Counted from the stretch's first letter, positions 40,331 through 51,864 are shown. The stretch is DNA of 64,000 nucleotides from Diphasiastrum complanatum (GCA_029204225.1 CM055096.1:43941967-44005966), one strand, 5' to 3'. Notes: generated by a model from the sequence alone, not told the origin. Made by a program: numbers and translations.

Positions 40331-42908
40331 ATGGCGACTTCTTCATCAGAAGACCCTCCGCAGAGCTCTTTAGATGATCGTTTTACACATATTGATTCCC
40401 GCATGGATCATCTTGAGAGTCGTATTGATCGTATTCTTTCTAGCCTTGAGACTATCCTACCACGAGGGGATACCCACCCCCCCAGACATTCTTCATCGTC
40501 CTGGTAAAGCACCTTTATCTCCTATTTTGAGTACGCCTGCTCCTGCTCCATCTCCATCTTCAGGAGGTGCTTTTGGTAGTACGTTTGGTCTCCCTTCATA
40601 TAGTGCTAGTTCTTATGGGTCTCCTTTCGGGTATTCTGTACCACCACCTGGATTTCCCTCCGCACCACCAAGATTTCCTTCTACTTTTTCAGGTAATCCT
40701 GAGCCTCATTTTGCTCGTGATTTTCGTGATCGCATCCATCTTACTACTTGTTCTGGTTCATCTGATGGGAATATCTTGGAACATTGGTTTTCTAAGTTAG
40801 AAACCTGTTTTCTTATGTATCCCAAGACTGAAACCCAGAAAGTGCAGTTGGCTGCGTTACATTTAGATGGTCGAGCTCAGACTTGGTGGCGTGTCTATCG
40901 CTCTGAGCCTACTCGTGAGGGATTACATATATGGCCTACTTTTCGGCATGATCTTCGTATGGTTATGATTGACCCACAGTGGTTGGTTCGCCAACGTGAT
41001 CTGTTTCGTAGCCTTCGACATACTAGTCATTTGACTGCTTATATTGATCAGTTTACTGAGCTTTCTTACCTTTTGACTGATCTTCATCCTACCGAGCTTA
41101 TTTCACGTTTTATTGCTGGTCTTAGAGGCTCCTTACGATATGATGTTTCCTCTTTTCGGCCTCCTCTCTCAGATGCTATCTCCCTGGCTACTACCCTGCA
41201 GCATAAGTATCCTGAGTTGTCCACTTCTTCTCATTTTTCTCACCCTCTTTCCACTGCTTCTCCTACTTTGGCTTCTTCTACTACCATTCCCCCTCGCCCT
41301 TCTACACCTTGCCCTGCCTTTGTTCGCCATTATTCAGCCGCAGAGTTCGCTGAGATTCAGCAGAAGCGCCTCTGTTATCGCTGTAAGAGTCCAGATCATC
41401 TCGCCCGTGATTGCCGACAGTCTCCTGGTCCTCCTACCGCTGTTTTTTACCATGAGGCTCTTACTCCTAATGATTCTGATGTTTATATCCAGATTCTTGA
41501 TACTCCTGACCCACATTCTGTTCATGAGTCGGCTGACCCGCTTCCTGATGATCCTGCTTCTGCCGCTTGCCATGCGCAGCTTGCTTATGCTACTGGGGCT
41601 GGGCGTCCTGGTCCTCATTCTATTCGGTTACGTGTTCGCATTTTGGGACGAGAGCAGTCTCTCACTGTCGAGGTTGCTAGCTCACATACTTTTATCAGCT
41701 CTCAGATGTTTCAGGGCTTGGACTATAGCATTGGTGACTTCTCTGAACAGGCAGATTTCTATATTATTCCTCTGGAGCGCTATGACATTATTCTTGGTGC
41801 AGATTGGTTTTCATCCCTTGGTACTGCTGTTGTGGATCTTTCTCAGCAGACATTGTCTTTTACACATGCTGGTCGGCATCATTTACTTTCTGGTATTGAT
41901 TCCCAGGGTGACTATCAGTTGGTTACTGGGAAGCAGTTTATGCGTAGCTTGCCAAAGGCTCAAGGTGCAGCTCTTTTTATCATTCAGAGTACATCAGTTG
42001 CTGCTCCTCCTGCTCCATCCATGGGTCCTCTTCCTCAGGTGATTTTTGACTTATTGCATCGGTATTCTGTGGTCTTTTTAGAACCTACGTCTCTGCCACC
42101 ATTACGAGATGTCACCCACCATATTGATCTTATTCCTGGTGCTACCCCACCCTCTCGTTCTCCATATCGTATGTCTAAAGATGAACGTGATGAGGTCCAG
42201 CTCCAAATTGCTTCCCTTTTACGTCAGGGCCTCATTGTTCCTAGCCATAGTCCTTTTGGTGCTCCTATCCTTGTTGCCAAAAAAGATGGAACCAAACGCC
42301 TTTGCATTGACTATCGTGCTTTAAACAAGCTGACTATCTGTAATCAGTATCCTATACCTCACATGGATGACCTTTTTGATCAGCTTGGCACTTCTTCCAT
42401 CTTTTCTAAAATTGACCTACGTTCTGGATACTACCATCTTATTTGTGGTGGACGTATCCGTCTTGATCCTCGGAAAGTTCAGGCTATTGAGAATTGGCCT
42501 GTCCCAACCGATGTTCATTCTGTTCGTATGTTTTTAGGTATGGCAACCCATCTTCGTCGTCCTGTTAAGTATTTTGCCACTGTGGCTGCTCCGCTTCATT
42601 CGTTACTAAAGAAGTCTCATGCCTTTGTTTGGACTTCTGAGTGTCAAACTGCTTTTGATGCTTTACGTCATGTCATTGTTTCTGCTACTGTTATGTGTCT
42701 TCCCCAGTTTGATCAGCGTTTTATTGTTGAGACTGATGCTAGTGCTATTGGTTTAGGCGCTCTTCTCCGTCAGTCCGAGTGTGTTATTGCTTATGAGTCT
42801 CGTCGTTTGCGCTCTTATGAGCAACGTTACTCTGTACATGAAAAAGAGCTACTTGTTGTCATCCATGCTCTTAAGAAATGGCGTCATTATTTGTATCGTG
42901 TTCCCTGA
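40331..42908 (+). CDS. gypsy-3 gag-pol, long frame with PR and RT catalytic blocks removed
   Basis: The gag start is ATG at 40,331 ([13 protein letters not shown], then a short coiled coil). A C7 run at 40,477 shifts the frame, after which about 800 codons are open to 42,908. The gag core has [43 protein letters not shown] and [13 protein letters not shown]. The knuckle is [14 protein letters not shown] (about 41,373). Protease jumps from [10 protein letters not shown] to [11 protein letters not shown], deleting the DTGS site. RT jumps from LRSGYYH to [11 protein letters not shown], deleting the FDD box and surrounding palm. RNase H ([28 protein letters not shown]) is present. Both losses are in frame. 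Confidence 0.9.
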
Positions 42909-43776
42909 TCATCAGTCTCTCCGTTATCTTTTTTCTCAGCGTGATCTTAGTGATCGTCAATATCGTTGGTTACAATTTTTACAGTCTTTTCATTTTGATA
43001 TTTTGTATTGTCCAGGCAAGGCAAACACGGCCGCTGATGCTTTATCTCGTCTTCCTGTATTATTACATAGTATTGTTGCTTCAGTTCCTTCTTGGTTTGA
43101 TGATTTACCGGCTGCATATTTGTCTTGTTCTGACTTTTCTGATGTTTATCATACTCGTCCCCTTTCGTCCTCTCGGAAGTTCCAGGTTTATACTATTGTT
43201 GATCTTCGTATATACCACTATGGTGCTTTATGTATTCCCAGTTCTCTTTCCATTCATCCTCACTTGTTATCTGATGCTCATGCTTCCCCTATTGGTGGCC
43301 ATTTTGGTTTTCAAAAGTCTTATGCACGTCTTAAGGACAATTTCTATTCGCCATCCATGAAGTCTGAGCTAGCCCATCTTATTCGTGATTGGCCTTTTTG
43401 TGCCCGTAATAAATACTCCCGTGCTAAGTCCGTTGGTTTGCTCCAGAGTTGGCCCATTCCTCATCGCCGGTGGACAGATATTTCTATGGACTTTATCCTT
43501 GGTCTTCCTCATACCCGCCGTGGTCATGACTCTTGTATGGTGGTGGTAGATCGGTTCTCGAAACAGGCACACTTTATACCGGTCCGCAGTACTATTACAG
43601 CTGAGCAGTGCGCACGTCTTTTTCTATCAGATATTTTTCGCCTGCATGGTATGCCACGTACTATCCTATCTGATCGGGATAGTAAGTTTACATCTACGTT
43701 CTGGACAAAGCTTATGTGTATTTTGGATGTACAGCTTCTGATGGGTACTGCTTATCATTCTACTGCTGATGGGTAG
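42909..43776 (+). pseudogene. gypsy-3 RNase H end and integrase
   Basis: After a small deletion at 42,905 the frame reads [34 protein letters not shown] and the integrase zinc domain HASPIGGHFGF. The first Cys of the C-x2-C pair is replaced (RDWPFC where gypsy-4 has HTCDFC). The core has ISMDFILGLP and ILSDRDSKFTSTFW. A stop falls at 43,774, immediately before the catalytic Glu (ADG*TEV). Confidence 0.9.
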
Positions 43777-44571
43777 ACTGAGGTCCTTAATCGGATCCTT
43801 GAGGATTACCTTTGACATTTTGTTTCTCCTTCCGGGAAGAATTGGGACCAGCATTTATGTTTGGCAGAGTATAGCTATAATAGCTCTGTTAGTACCAACA
43901 TTGGAGTTTCACCTTTCTTATTGGCTCATGGCTATGCTCCACTTTTGCTAGGGGTGCCTCTTTCTCCTGATGATACACCAGTTACCATTGCTTCTTTTTT
44001 ATCCGGTGCTCGTGAGCTTATTGCTAGGGCTACTACTCACAGCATGTTCAGCAGCGCTATTAAACTTCTGTTGATCGTCATCGCCGTCATGTTGAGTTTC
44101 AGGTTGGTGATATGGTTTACCTCCGGTTACGATTTGCACGTCATCACTTTGTTCAGGGTCACGCTTCTACTGAGAAGGTTGCACCACACTATTATGGGCC
44201 TTACTGTATCTTAGATCGCCTCAGCCCTGTTACATACCGGTTACAGTTGCCTGATTCATGTTAGCCTGTTACGAGCTGCCATTGAGGATGATGCTCCTCG
44301 CGATCTCACATTTCCTACAGAGCCAGAGCTGTTCCCTTTTTTGCCAGCCGCCATCCATCAGGTTCGCCTTCAGTACAGTCGACGTCGCAGGCAGATTCAG
44401 TTTTTAGTACAGTGGGATGGTCGTCCTCTTGAAGAGGCCACTTGGGAGCCTATTGATGTGTTTTATCATACACCATTCTTGGCAGATCAGGCTCGAGCCC
44501 TCATGGCTTTAGTTCTCTCCTCTACTACAGATGTCATTGTAGATGTTCCCTCTGCTTCATGATTCGGCTAG
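43777..44571 (+). pseudogene. gypsy-3 integrase tail and chromodomain
   Basis: Continues in broken frames: HFVSPSGKNWDQHLCLAEYS, YNSSVSTNIGVSPFLLAHGY and TIASFLSGARELIARATTH to 44,040. The intermediate region is shifted. Then 44,341-44,571 is open with AAIHQVRLQYSRRRRQIQFL and VQWDGRPLEEATWEPID, a chromodomain-like module thought to direct integration to particular chromatin. Confidence 0.88.
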
Positions 44572-44770
44572 CTATGACTATTCTTTATTGTCGTATTTGC
44601 TTAATACTTGCTTTACACAGTTATGATGCTTTTGGGGTATCTGTTGTGACGACTTATGTCCTCTCCATCAGTATTACCATTAGTTTGTGATTTTTCAGTA
44701 TTTAGCATGCTTACATAATTGTTTTAGATAGTCATTATGCTTGCTAGCCGGTGGAAGGCTTTGTTTTTCT

Positions 44771-44779
44771 ACAGGGGAG
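44771..44779 (+). promoter_or_regulatory. gypsy-3 polypurine tract
   Basis: ACAGGGGAG immediately before the LTR start AGTTATAG. Confidence 0.8.
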
Positions 44780-44991
44780 AGTTATAGACTTGGCTCATTA
44801 CATTCGTCGCGTCCATTCTTTTATTGTTATTATGCATAAGCAAGCCTAAGGGCCCTTTTTATTCATATACTGGCCCCTTGTGCCCTATTTGGTTATATTT
44901 TTAGGACTTGGTCACATTGATTTCAAGTGGGGCACTATTTTCCCTACAAATCCTTTTCCCTCCCTTTTTTTGAATCATCTATTTGATTCAG
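44780..44991 (+). repeat. gypsy-3 3' LTR, left part
   Basis: 212 bp from AGTTATAGACTTGG to ATTTGATTCAG, where gypsy-4 interrupts. The remaining 125 bp are at 51,281-51,405. It has a small deletion compared with the 5' LTR around the GGGAGGGCG box. Confidence 0.93.
44987..44991. repeat. Target-site duplication of gypsy-4, left copy
   Basis: TTCAG, matched at 51,276-51,280. Uninterrupted LTRs (38.8 kb) have a single TTCAG here. Confidence 0.95.
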
Positions 44992-45456
44992 AGTTATGAT
45001 CAAAATCTCAGGTGTTGAATCAATGAAGCATAAAAGACAGCAATAGACTAAAGCCCTACAAGCAATAGACAAGACAATAGATTCTCCCACGAAGAGCCCA
45101 AGCAATAGCAATCAATAATCTGAAAAATGAGTGTACAAATGCCCCTATAAATACCCTACCAATGAACCCTAAAATAGGAATTCAAAAGTAAAGGGAGGCA
45201 AAATGTGGAGGGAAAATAGTGCGCCCTCCTACGGGCCCCCACTCCACATATAACCATATAATAAGGGCCCAAGGCCAGTCAATGTCATAAAAAAGGACCC
45301 AGTGCGGGTCATAAGCATATAAAAAGGCTCTGGGGCCTATACATGACTAATATAAAATGCGTAACCAGAAATATACATAATCAACAGTAAATGTAAAGAG
45401 GCCTGCGGAATATATGCAGAGTAGCCCAGTAGGCATGTATCCTGTAGTCCGTAACT
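44992..45456 (-). repeat. gypsy-4 3' LTR
   Basis: 465 bp. On the element strand it starts AGTTACGGACTACAGG and ends GATCATAACT. The ends are fixed exactly by the target duplication. Confidence 0.96.
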
Positions 45457-45532
45457 CTCCCTGGCTATAAAGAACATTGCCCCCAATGTAGGCAAAATAA
45501 GATAAGAACCAGTGCCAGAGAAAAATATTGCA

Positions 45533-45802
45533 TCAAGATATCCCATCTGAGAAAGGAACATCAAGAGAAGCCGGAGCATCCCGAGAAGCAATGGTAGCTG
45601 CAAGTGATCGAGCCTGATCAGCCAGGATAGGGGTATGATAAAAAACATCAATGGGCTCCCAAGTAGCCTCCTCAATAGGACGACCATCCCACTGGACCAA
45701 AAACTGAACCTGCCGATGGCGACGACTATGCAATAAGCGCACCCGTAAAATAGCAGCTGGCAGGAATGGAAAAAGCTCTGGATCTGTAGGAAATGACGAA
45801 TC
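45533..45802 (-). pseudogene. gypsy-4 chromodomain
   Basis: An open frame (45,742-45,533) encodes HSRRHRQVQFLVQWDGRP then IEEATWEPIDVFYH, and ends at a stop. Upstream PELFPFLPAAI codons link it to integrase, separated by a stop/frameshift near 45,800. Confidence 0.88.
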
Positions 45803-47146
45803 TCAAGGAGCATCATCCTCAATAGTAGCACGTAATAAACTGACATGAAAGATATCACAAGCCTGAGTAGCAACAGGTAACTCAAGACAATATGTAACTG
45901 GACTGAGGCGCTCAAGAATCTGAAAAGGCCCATAATAGCGCGGCGCAAGCTTCTCAATAGAAGCAAGACCCTGTACAAAACGATGGCGAGCAAAGCGTAA
46001 CCGGAGAAAAACAGTATCTCCTTCTGCAAACTCAACATGGTGCCGATGACGATCAACAATGGTCCTGTACCGCTGCTGAATATGCTGTAAATGAGTAGCA
46101 GCTCTAGTAAAAATCTCCCGAGCACTCGAAAGATAAGATGAAATAGTAACAGGTGCATCATCTGGAGGAGCAGGTATACCGGGTAGAACTGGTGAGTATC
46201 CATGAGCAAGTAGGAAAGGAGAAACACCTGTGCTGGAACTAGCAGAACTGTTATAACTATACTCAGCCAAACATAAATGCTGATCCCAATCACGACCAGA
46301 AGGAGAAACATAATGTCGTAAATAATCCTCCAATACCCGGTTAGTAACCTCAGACTGACCATCCGCAAAAGAATGATAAGCAGTGCCCATAAGTATCCTA
46401 ACATCCAAGATACGCATAAGCTCTGTCCAAAAACCTGATGTAAACTTGGTGTCCCGATCAGTAAGTATAGATCGTGGGAGACCATGTAAGCGGAAAATCT
46501 CAGAAATAAATATACGACCACACTGCTTTGCTGTAATAGTACGTTTGACTGGTATGAAATGAGCTTGTTTAGAAAACCTATCAACTACCACCAAACAAGA
46601 GTCATGACCACGCTGAGTACGAGGAAGACCTAAAATGAAGTCCATAGATATATCAGTCCACTGGCGGGAAGAAATAGGCCAACTTTGAAGGAGACCGCCA
46701 GGTTTTTCACGGGAATACTTGTTACGAAGGCAAAAATCACAAGTATGAATAAGGTGGGAAAGCTCACGCTTCATGGAAGGCCAATAAAAATGTTTTTTCA
46801 AACGGAACAAGGACTTCTGAAAACCAAAATGGCCACCAACAGGAGAGGAATGGGCATCAAGAAGGAGCTGTGGACGTATGTCGAGAGTGCTGGGAATATA
46901 TAACGAACCATAGTGAAACAAACGATGATTAACAATGGAATAAACCTGGTGAGGGTGAGAGGAAGGACGAGAGGCAGACGACATAACATCACGAAAGTCT
47001 GGACATGTGGCATAAGCCTGAGGAAGATCATCATACCAAGAGTGGGGAGACGTAACAAGACTGTAAGTAAGAGCAGGTAAACGAGACAAAGCATCAGCAG
47101 CAGTGTTACTTTTACCAGGCTTATAATGAATATCAAAATGAAAGGA
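45803..47146 (-). CDS. gypsy-4 integrase
   Basis: Open for 428 codons (47,089-45,803). KSNTAADALSRL ends RNase H just upstream. The zinc domain is complete: HSSPVGGHFGFQKS...HTCDFCLRNK. The DDE core is intact: ISMDFILGLP, ILTDRDTKFTSGFW and FADGQSEVTNRVLEDYL. LAEYSYNSSASSSTGVSPFL and the SH3-like DTVFLRLRFARHRF, PRYYGPFQILERL and CDIFHVSLLRATIEDDAP follow. It is one of the best-preserved integrases in the window. Confidence 0.93.
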   Translation of the reverse strand, partial: SFHFDIHYKPGKSNTAADALSRLPALTYSLVTSPHSWYDDLPQAYATCPDFRDVMSSASRPSSHPHQVYSIVNHRLFHYGSLYIPSTLDIRPQLLLDAHSSPVGGHFGFQKSLFRLKKHFYWPSMKRELSHLIHTCDFCLRNKYSREKPGGLLQSWPISSRQWTDISMDFILGLPRTQRGHDSCLVVVDRFSKQAHFIPVKRTITAKQCGRIFISEIFRLHGLPRSILTDRDTKFTSGFWTELMRILDVRILMGTAYHSFADGQSEVTNRVLEDYLRHYVSPSGRDWDQHLCLAEYSYNSSASSSTGVSPFLLAHGYSPVLPGIPAPPDDAPVTISSYLSSAREIFTRAATHLQHIQQRYRTIVDRHRHHVEFAEGDTVFLRLRFARHRFVQGLASIEKLAPRYYGPFQILERLSPVTYCLELPVATQACDIFHVSLLRATIEDDAP

Positions 47147-47640
47147 CTATAAAAACTGAAGCCAACGGTACTGACGATCACCAAGATCCTTTTGTGTATA
47201 CAAATAACGAAGTGACTGGTGATCAGTAAAAACATCAAACGGAACACGATACAGATAATGACGCCACTTCTTTAAAGCAAAAATGATAGCAAGCAACTCT
47301 TTTCCATGAGTGGAATAGCGCTGCTCATACGAACGAAGACGACGGGATTCATATGCAATAACACACTGACGCTGACGTAACAAAGCACCTAATCCTGTGG
47401 AACTAGCATCAGTCTCAACAGCAAAACGCTGGGAAAAATCTGGAAGACATAAACAGGGGCAGTGGTAAGCTTAACCTTCAAAGTACCAAAAGTTGACTAA
47501 CATGCGGGAGTCCAAGCAAACGAAGTTTCCTTTTTCAACAGAGCATGCAAAAGAGATGCAATAGTGGCAAAATGAGCAACTGGTTTACAAAGATGGATAG
47601 CAAAACCAAGAAACATACGAACATCATGAACATCAGCAGG
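47147..47640 (-). pseudogene. gypsy-4 RNase H
   Basis: [40 protein letters not shown] and [12 protein letters not shown] are recognisable in the frame closing at 47,147. KELL keeps the Glu, although HEKELL reads HGKELL. The part between 47,400 and 47,640 is frameshifted. Confidence 0.87.
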
Positions 47641-48330
47641 CACAGGTCATGAAAGAATAGAACGGACCTTACGAGGGTCGAGACGAACAGTACCATTAGT
47701 AACAAAGAAGCCCCAAAACTCGATTTGTACAACAGCAAAAGAACATTTAGAACGTTTAGCATACATATGATGAGTAACTAACAAAACAAAAACAGAACGA
47801 ACGTGCTGAACATGAAGAGAGAGTGGTGCTATAAATGAGGATATCGTCAAAATAAACAATGACACACTTTCAAAGCAGAGGACGAAAGATGTTATTCCTG
47901 ACATTCTGAAAAGTGGGTGGGCCATTGGTAACACCAAAAGGAAGGACACGAAACTCATACAGACCAAAGTGGGTACGGAAAGTTGTCTTGTGCTCATCAG
48001 GAGGATGCATACGAATCTGGTGATAACCGGAACGGAGGTCAAGTTTAGAAAAGATCTTGGCTTGGCCTAACTGGTCAAACAGGTCATCCATATGAGGGAT
48101 AGGGTACTGATTACGGATAGTAAGTTTATTTAAAGCACGATAATCAATACATAGACGTTTAGTACCATCCTTCTTATCAACAAGTAAAACAGGAGCACCA
48201 AAAGGACTGTGGCTAGGAACAATAAGGCCTTGACGTAATAAATCAAACACCTGACGCTGGACTTCCTCGCGCTCAACAATAGACATACGAAAAGGAGGAC
48301 GAGAAGGAGGTGATGCAGAGGAAACAAGGT
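47641..48330 (-). pseudogene. gypsy-4 reverse transcriptase
   Basis: An open frame (48,286-47,870) holds [60 protein letters not shown] and [15 protein letters not shown]. After a stop at 47,870 the next frame has VIVYFDDILIYS with an intact FDD box, then HHMYAKRSKCSFAVVQIEFW and RLDPRKVRSILS to 47,641. All RT catalytic Asps are present, but split between frames. Confidence 0.9.
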
Positions 48331-50070
48331 CTATATGGTGGTTGACATCTCGTAAAGGTGGTAACTGAGTCGGCTCTCTAAAAACATGCTCAAACTTAGT
48401 TCAGAAAATACCTGTGGCAAAGGTGGTGCATCCGCAATAGGCTGAACTGGCTGAACAGAAAGAATAGCCGCACAGTGGGCCTTCGGGAGGCTCCGTATGA
48501 ACTGCTTCCCGGAAATAAGCTGATAGTCCTGCCGAGAATCAATACCGGAAAATATATGCTGAGTACCATCATGAGAGAATGTCAACGTCTGCTGCTGGAG
48601 GTCTACTGTAACCGCACCAAGGGATGCAAACCAATCAGCACCGAGGATAAGATCGTACCGTGTAAGTGGAATAATATGAAAATCTGCCTGACCAAGGAAG
48701 TCTCCAATCCGATATGAAAGCTGCTGATACATCTGCGTGCTAGGAAAAGAGTGTGCGCTGGCAACCTCAACATGCAGGGGATGAGGCGTAGTGACTGGCA
48801 TAGCACGAATGCGTGTAGTAATATGACTGCTGAGAAACGAGTGAGTGCTACCCGTGTCAACAAGGGCAATAAACTCACGACCAGTGATACGTACGCGAAG
48901 ACGGATATGGCGTGGACCCGGCTTATTGGCCCAAGTAGCATAAGCAAGCTGAGCATGGCATACAGCTAGATCAGGGGGATCATGAACAGGCTCAGTGGGT
49001 CTGGCAAACTGATCAACAGTTGGGTCATCATCAAGAATATGATGGCATATGGCAGAATCAGGACTATCATCAGGTGTGTCAGCATCATGGAAATAGACGG
49101 CAGTAGCAGTGGCAGGCTGTCGGCAATCACGGGCGATATGATCAGGACTCTTACAGTCAGGCTGTGAGTAGCGACGAACAAAAACAGGATGAGGAGAAAA
49201 AGGAGGACGTGGTGCAGAAGGAAGAGTGGACGAAGGTGAACTGACAGATGTGGGACTAGCAGAGGATGGAGAGGAAAAAATAGGACGTGTGAAAGGACGC
49301 GAAGCACGAGAAACAGAGGAAGAGATGGGAGAGTACTTGTGCTGCAGTGCGGTAGCAAGGGAGATGGTGTGAGAAAGAGTGAGTGGAAAAAAAGAAGAAA
49401 CATCATACCTGAGTGCGCCTTGTAGACCAGCAACGTAGCGAGAGATGAGCTCCAATGTAGAAATATCTGGGAATAGATAGGAAAGCTCTGTAAACCGTGT
49501 CGTATAAGCAACCAAGTCACCAGTGTGAGATTGAGGACCAATAATCGCTAGGCGGAGTGCTGTCATAAACTCTGTCCAACTAGCAAGGTCAGGGTGTGAA
49601 GCCGTCTGGCGAAACATGCGCCACCAAGTAGCAGCACGGCCCTCCAAATGTAAAGCAGCCAAATGTATCCGCTGAATGTCAGTCTTAGGAAACATAAGGA
49701 AGTAGGTCTCAAGCTTAGAATACCAATTCTCGAGTTCATTCCCATCGGATGACCCAAAATACACAGTAAGCTGAACCTTATCCTTAAAGTCTCGTGGCAA
49801 AGGACCAGAAGATGATGGAGTCTCGGGTGGTGGAAATGTACGTTGTGGGGGAACAGGTGGAGATAGTGGAGAAACACTGGACTGTAATGATAGTGTAGCA
49901 ATCTGGGCAGAAAGAGCAGTGGACGTCTCTCGTAACTCCTGGCGTAAATCAGTGCGTACATCACTCATGGCTTCCCTAAGATGATCTCGGAATTCATGCC
50001 GTACTTCGTCAAGGTAAGTGGAAGACGGTATGCGAGGCTCAGAAGATGTAGGGGAAGTATCCATGGTCAA
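48331..50070 (-). CDS. gypsy-4 gag-protease
   Basis: 579 open codons starting [13 protein letters not shown] at 50,070 (a second ATG two codons later is equally possible). The coiled-coil N-terminus is [18 protein letters not shown]. The gag core has [32 protein letters not shown] and [13 protein letters not shown]. The knuckle has lost its first C-x2-C ([13 protein letters not shown] remains). The protease is intact: [18 protein letters not shown] (about 48,855), then [13 protein letters not shown] and the [13 protein letters not shown] linker. The last ~20 codons are out of frame. Confidence 0.92.
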   Translation of the reverse strand: MTMDTSPTSSEPRIPSSTYLDEVRHEFRDHLREAMSDVRTDLRQELRETSTALSAQIATLSLQSSVSPLSPPVPPQRTFPPPETPSSSGPLPRDFKDKVQLTVYFGSSDGNELENWYSKLETYFLMFPKTDIQRIHLAALHLEGRAATWWRMFRQTASHPDLASWTEFMTALRLAIIGPQSHTGDLVAYTTRFTELSYLFPDISTLELISRYVAGLQGALRYDVSSFFPLTLSHTISLATALQHKYSPISSSVSRASRPFTRPIFSSPSSASPTSVSSPSSTLPSAPRPPFSPHPVFVRRYSQPDCKSPDHIARDCRQPATATAVYFHDADTPDDSPDSAICHHILDDDPTVDQFARPTEPVHDPPDLAVCHAQLAYATWANKPGPRHIRLRVRITGREFIALVDTGSTHSFLSSHITTRIRAMPVTTPHPLHVEVASAHSFPSTQMYQQLSYRIGDFLGQADFHIIPLTRYDLILGADWFASLGAVTVDLQQQTLTFSHDGTQHIFSGIDSRQDYQLISGKQFIRSLPKAHCAAILSVQPVQPIADAPPLPQVFSELSLSMFLESRLSYHLYEMSTTI

Positions 50071-50797
50071 GGAATGCAGGAAGTGAAGAGAGTGTAAGAA
50101 AAGCTTAATATCGGAGGGAGCGGACTTTTGTCGTCACCCCAAATACGCTTTAGGTACACAAACGACACTAAGAGCAAGAAAGGAAATGACAAATGTCAAG
50201 AAAAGGTGTGGAAAAAAAGGAAAAACCAGCAAAGATACCTCTCGATAGAGCTCCAAGCGTGTGCGAAGAGCTGGCTTGAAAATGTGACCACAAGGAGAAT
50301 GAAAGTGGGCGCTGGACAGCCTCCAATCAATGCTGAAAATATGGCTGGAAATCTGTGGAAAACGTGATGAAATAGGGCGATGGACAGCCTCCAATCAAAA
50401 TTGAAATATGGCTGAAACTCTGCTGGAACAATGGCTGAAAAATGTGAAGAAGTAGGGCGCTGGACAGCCTCCAATCAATGCGGAAAAGATGGTTGGGAAT
50501 CCTCTCCCTGAATCAAATGGAGCATTCAAAAAAAAAGAGGGAAAAGGATTTGGAACTTGGCCGCCGGAAATAATCTGCCCAAACAAAAAAAAAAAAAAAA
50601 TTTCCGGCCGCCAAATTTAGCGGAAGTACTTCTGCTAACTATCTGCTAAAGCTCCGCCAAGGAAAATGCTCTGATGGGAGTTGGTCCTCCAAACTGTGCT
50701 GAATGTTGCTGAAGCAAAGAGACGAAAGCCCTCAGCAAAGAGAGAAAAATCAGCAAGGAATCAGAAAATCAGATCTGAAATTCAGCAATCAGGAAAG
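50071..50797 (-). other. gypsy-4 leader
   Basis: Untranslated. It holds three copies of GGCGCTGGACAGCCTCCAAT near 50,306, 50,378 and 50,457, the reverse complement of the gypsy-3 leader motif, and an A18 run at about 50,584. Confidence 0.8.
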
Positions 50798-50810
50798 TGC
50801 TCTGATACCA
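50798..50810 (-). promoter_or_regulatory. gypsy-4 tRNA-Met primer-binding site
   Basis: TGCTCTGATACCA, complement of TGGTATCAGAGCA, with zero spacing from the LTR. Confidence 0.94.
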
Positions 50811-51275
50811 AGTTATGATCAAAATCTCAGGTGTTGAATCAATGAAGCATAAAAGACAGCAATAGACTAAAGCCCTACAAGCAATAGACAAGACAATAGG
50901 TTCTCCCACGAAGAGCCCAAGCAATACCAATCAATAATCTGAAAAATGAGTGTACAAATGCCCCTATAAATACGCTACCAATGAACCCTAAAATAGGAAT
51001 TCAAAAGTAAAGGGAGGCAAAATGTGGAGGGAAAATAGTGCGCCCTCCTACGGGCCCCCACTCCACATATAACCATATAATAAGGGCCCAAAGCCAGTCA
51101 ATGTCATAAAAAAGGACCCAGTGCGGGTCATAAGCATATAAAAAGGCTCTGGGGCCTATACATGACTAATATAAAATGCGTAACCAAAAATATACATAAC
51201 CAACAGTAAATGTAAAGAGGCCTACGGAACATATGCAGAGTAGCCCAGTAGGCCTGTATCCTGTAGTCCGTAACT
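50811..51275 (-). repeat. gypsy-4 5' LTR
   Basis: 465 bp, same ends as the 3' copy, no length difference, about nine substitutions. Confidence 0.96.
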
Positions 51276-51405
51276 TTCAGGGAGAGGGTATAAGTACGGC
51301 AGCATTGTATTCCTTTATGCAGTTTATGATGATTGCTCCTCTTTAGCCTCCTTAAGCATTCTCTTCCTGCTTTCTAGCATAGCTAGTGAATCTTAGCTTG
51401 TAACT
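51276..51405 (+). repeat. TSD copy and remaining gypsy-3 3' LTR
   Basis: TTCAG (51,276-51,280) followed by GGAGAGGGTATAAGTA...CTTGTAACT, completing the LTR interrupted at 44,991. Confidence 0.93.
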
Positions 51406-51864
51406 ATCTTCAAGGAGAAAAACAGGTGCAGGTGGTGTCCCTAGCCAGCTCTCAAGTTTGATCTTCAACTACAACGGTGGCAGCTTTGTGGGAGAAGATC
51501 CGGTAAGATCTGTCCAGCCCGGTCTATAGCTTCCCTCCGACAATCCAATCTTCTCCTAGACGATTCTCGTTGTGATAACAACATTGTCTCCACGCTTTGC
51601 TGTCCTATAACAACCTGAAATCTGAGGAAGATTTTATAATCTCCTCTTGCAGCTCAGCTTCAACGGATCACTGGTTGGCTGCATGTTGGATCGCTACTTA
51701 ACACCTGAGAGTTGGATCGCTGGAATCAGATCATGGCTGAGTTGGAACGCTAGCTGTATCAGATTCTATTGCCTACAGATCGCTGCCTAGAATATCTTAT
51801 TGCCGGCTGCGGAACTATTTGTTGTCTGCTGGAAAAAGATTGCTGCTGGAAAAATCAGATTCCT
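51406..51864 (-). other. copia leader-like sequence, no gene
   Basis: 51,535-51,600 (AATCTTCTCCTAGACGATTC, then AACAACATTGTCTCCAC) aligns in the same orientation with the copia-B leader at 30,656-30,715. TGCTGGAAAA-type words repeat at 51,826-51,880. It lies downstream of the copia-C RNase H, not upstream of a gag. Confidence 0.5.

Larger units (their letters stand above)
44992..51275 (-). mobile_element. Ty3/gypsy chromovirus gypsy-4, structurally complete
   Basis: A 6,284-bp element with two 465-bp LTRs, primer site, leader, gag-protease, RT, RNase H, integrase, chromodomain and exact 5-bp target duplication. The LTRs differ at about nine positions by eye, the lowest divergence of the LTR pairs here, consistent with it being the innermost and youngest insertion. 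Several frameshifts in pol suggest it is nevertheless inactive. Confidence 0.96.
38564..51405 (+). mobile_element. Ty3/gypsy chromovirus gypsy-3, split by gypsy-4
   Basis: 5' LTR, primer site, long repetitive leader, gag-pol, purine tract and 3' LTR, all on the plus strand. The 3' LTR is interrupted at 44,991/51,281 by gypsy-4. The left LTR edge (ATTTGGGGACTTGG) has diverged from AGTTATGGACTTGG, and the outer flanks AATTG and ATCTT do not match. So its original target duplication is lost, or one flank is rearranged. Confidence 0.9.

Noticed and set aside
41113-42042. 309-codon hydrophobic frame overlapping gypsy-3 gag
   Set aside because: It is the shifted reading of a T-rich gag-protease region whose true frame has clear motifs. 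It also warns that the hydrophobic part of 19,251-20,384 may be similar.
45337-46584. 415-codon minus-strand hydrophobic frame
   Set aside because: Overlaps and is out of frame with the well-supported gypsy-4 integrase.
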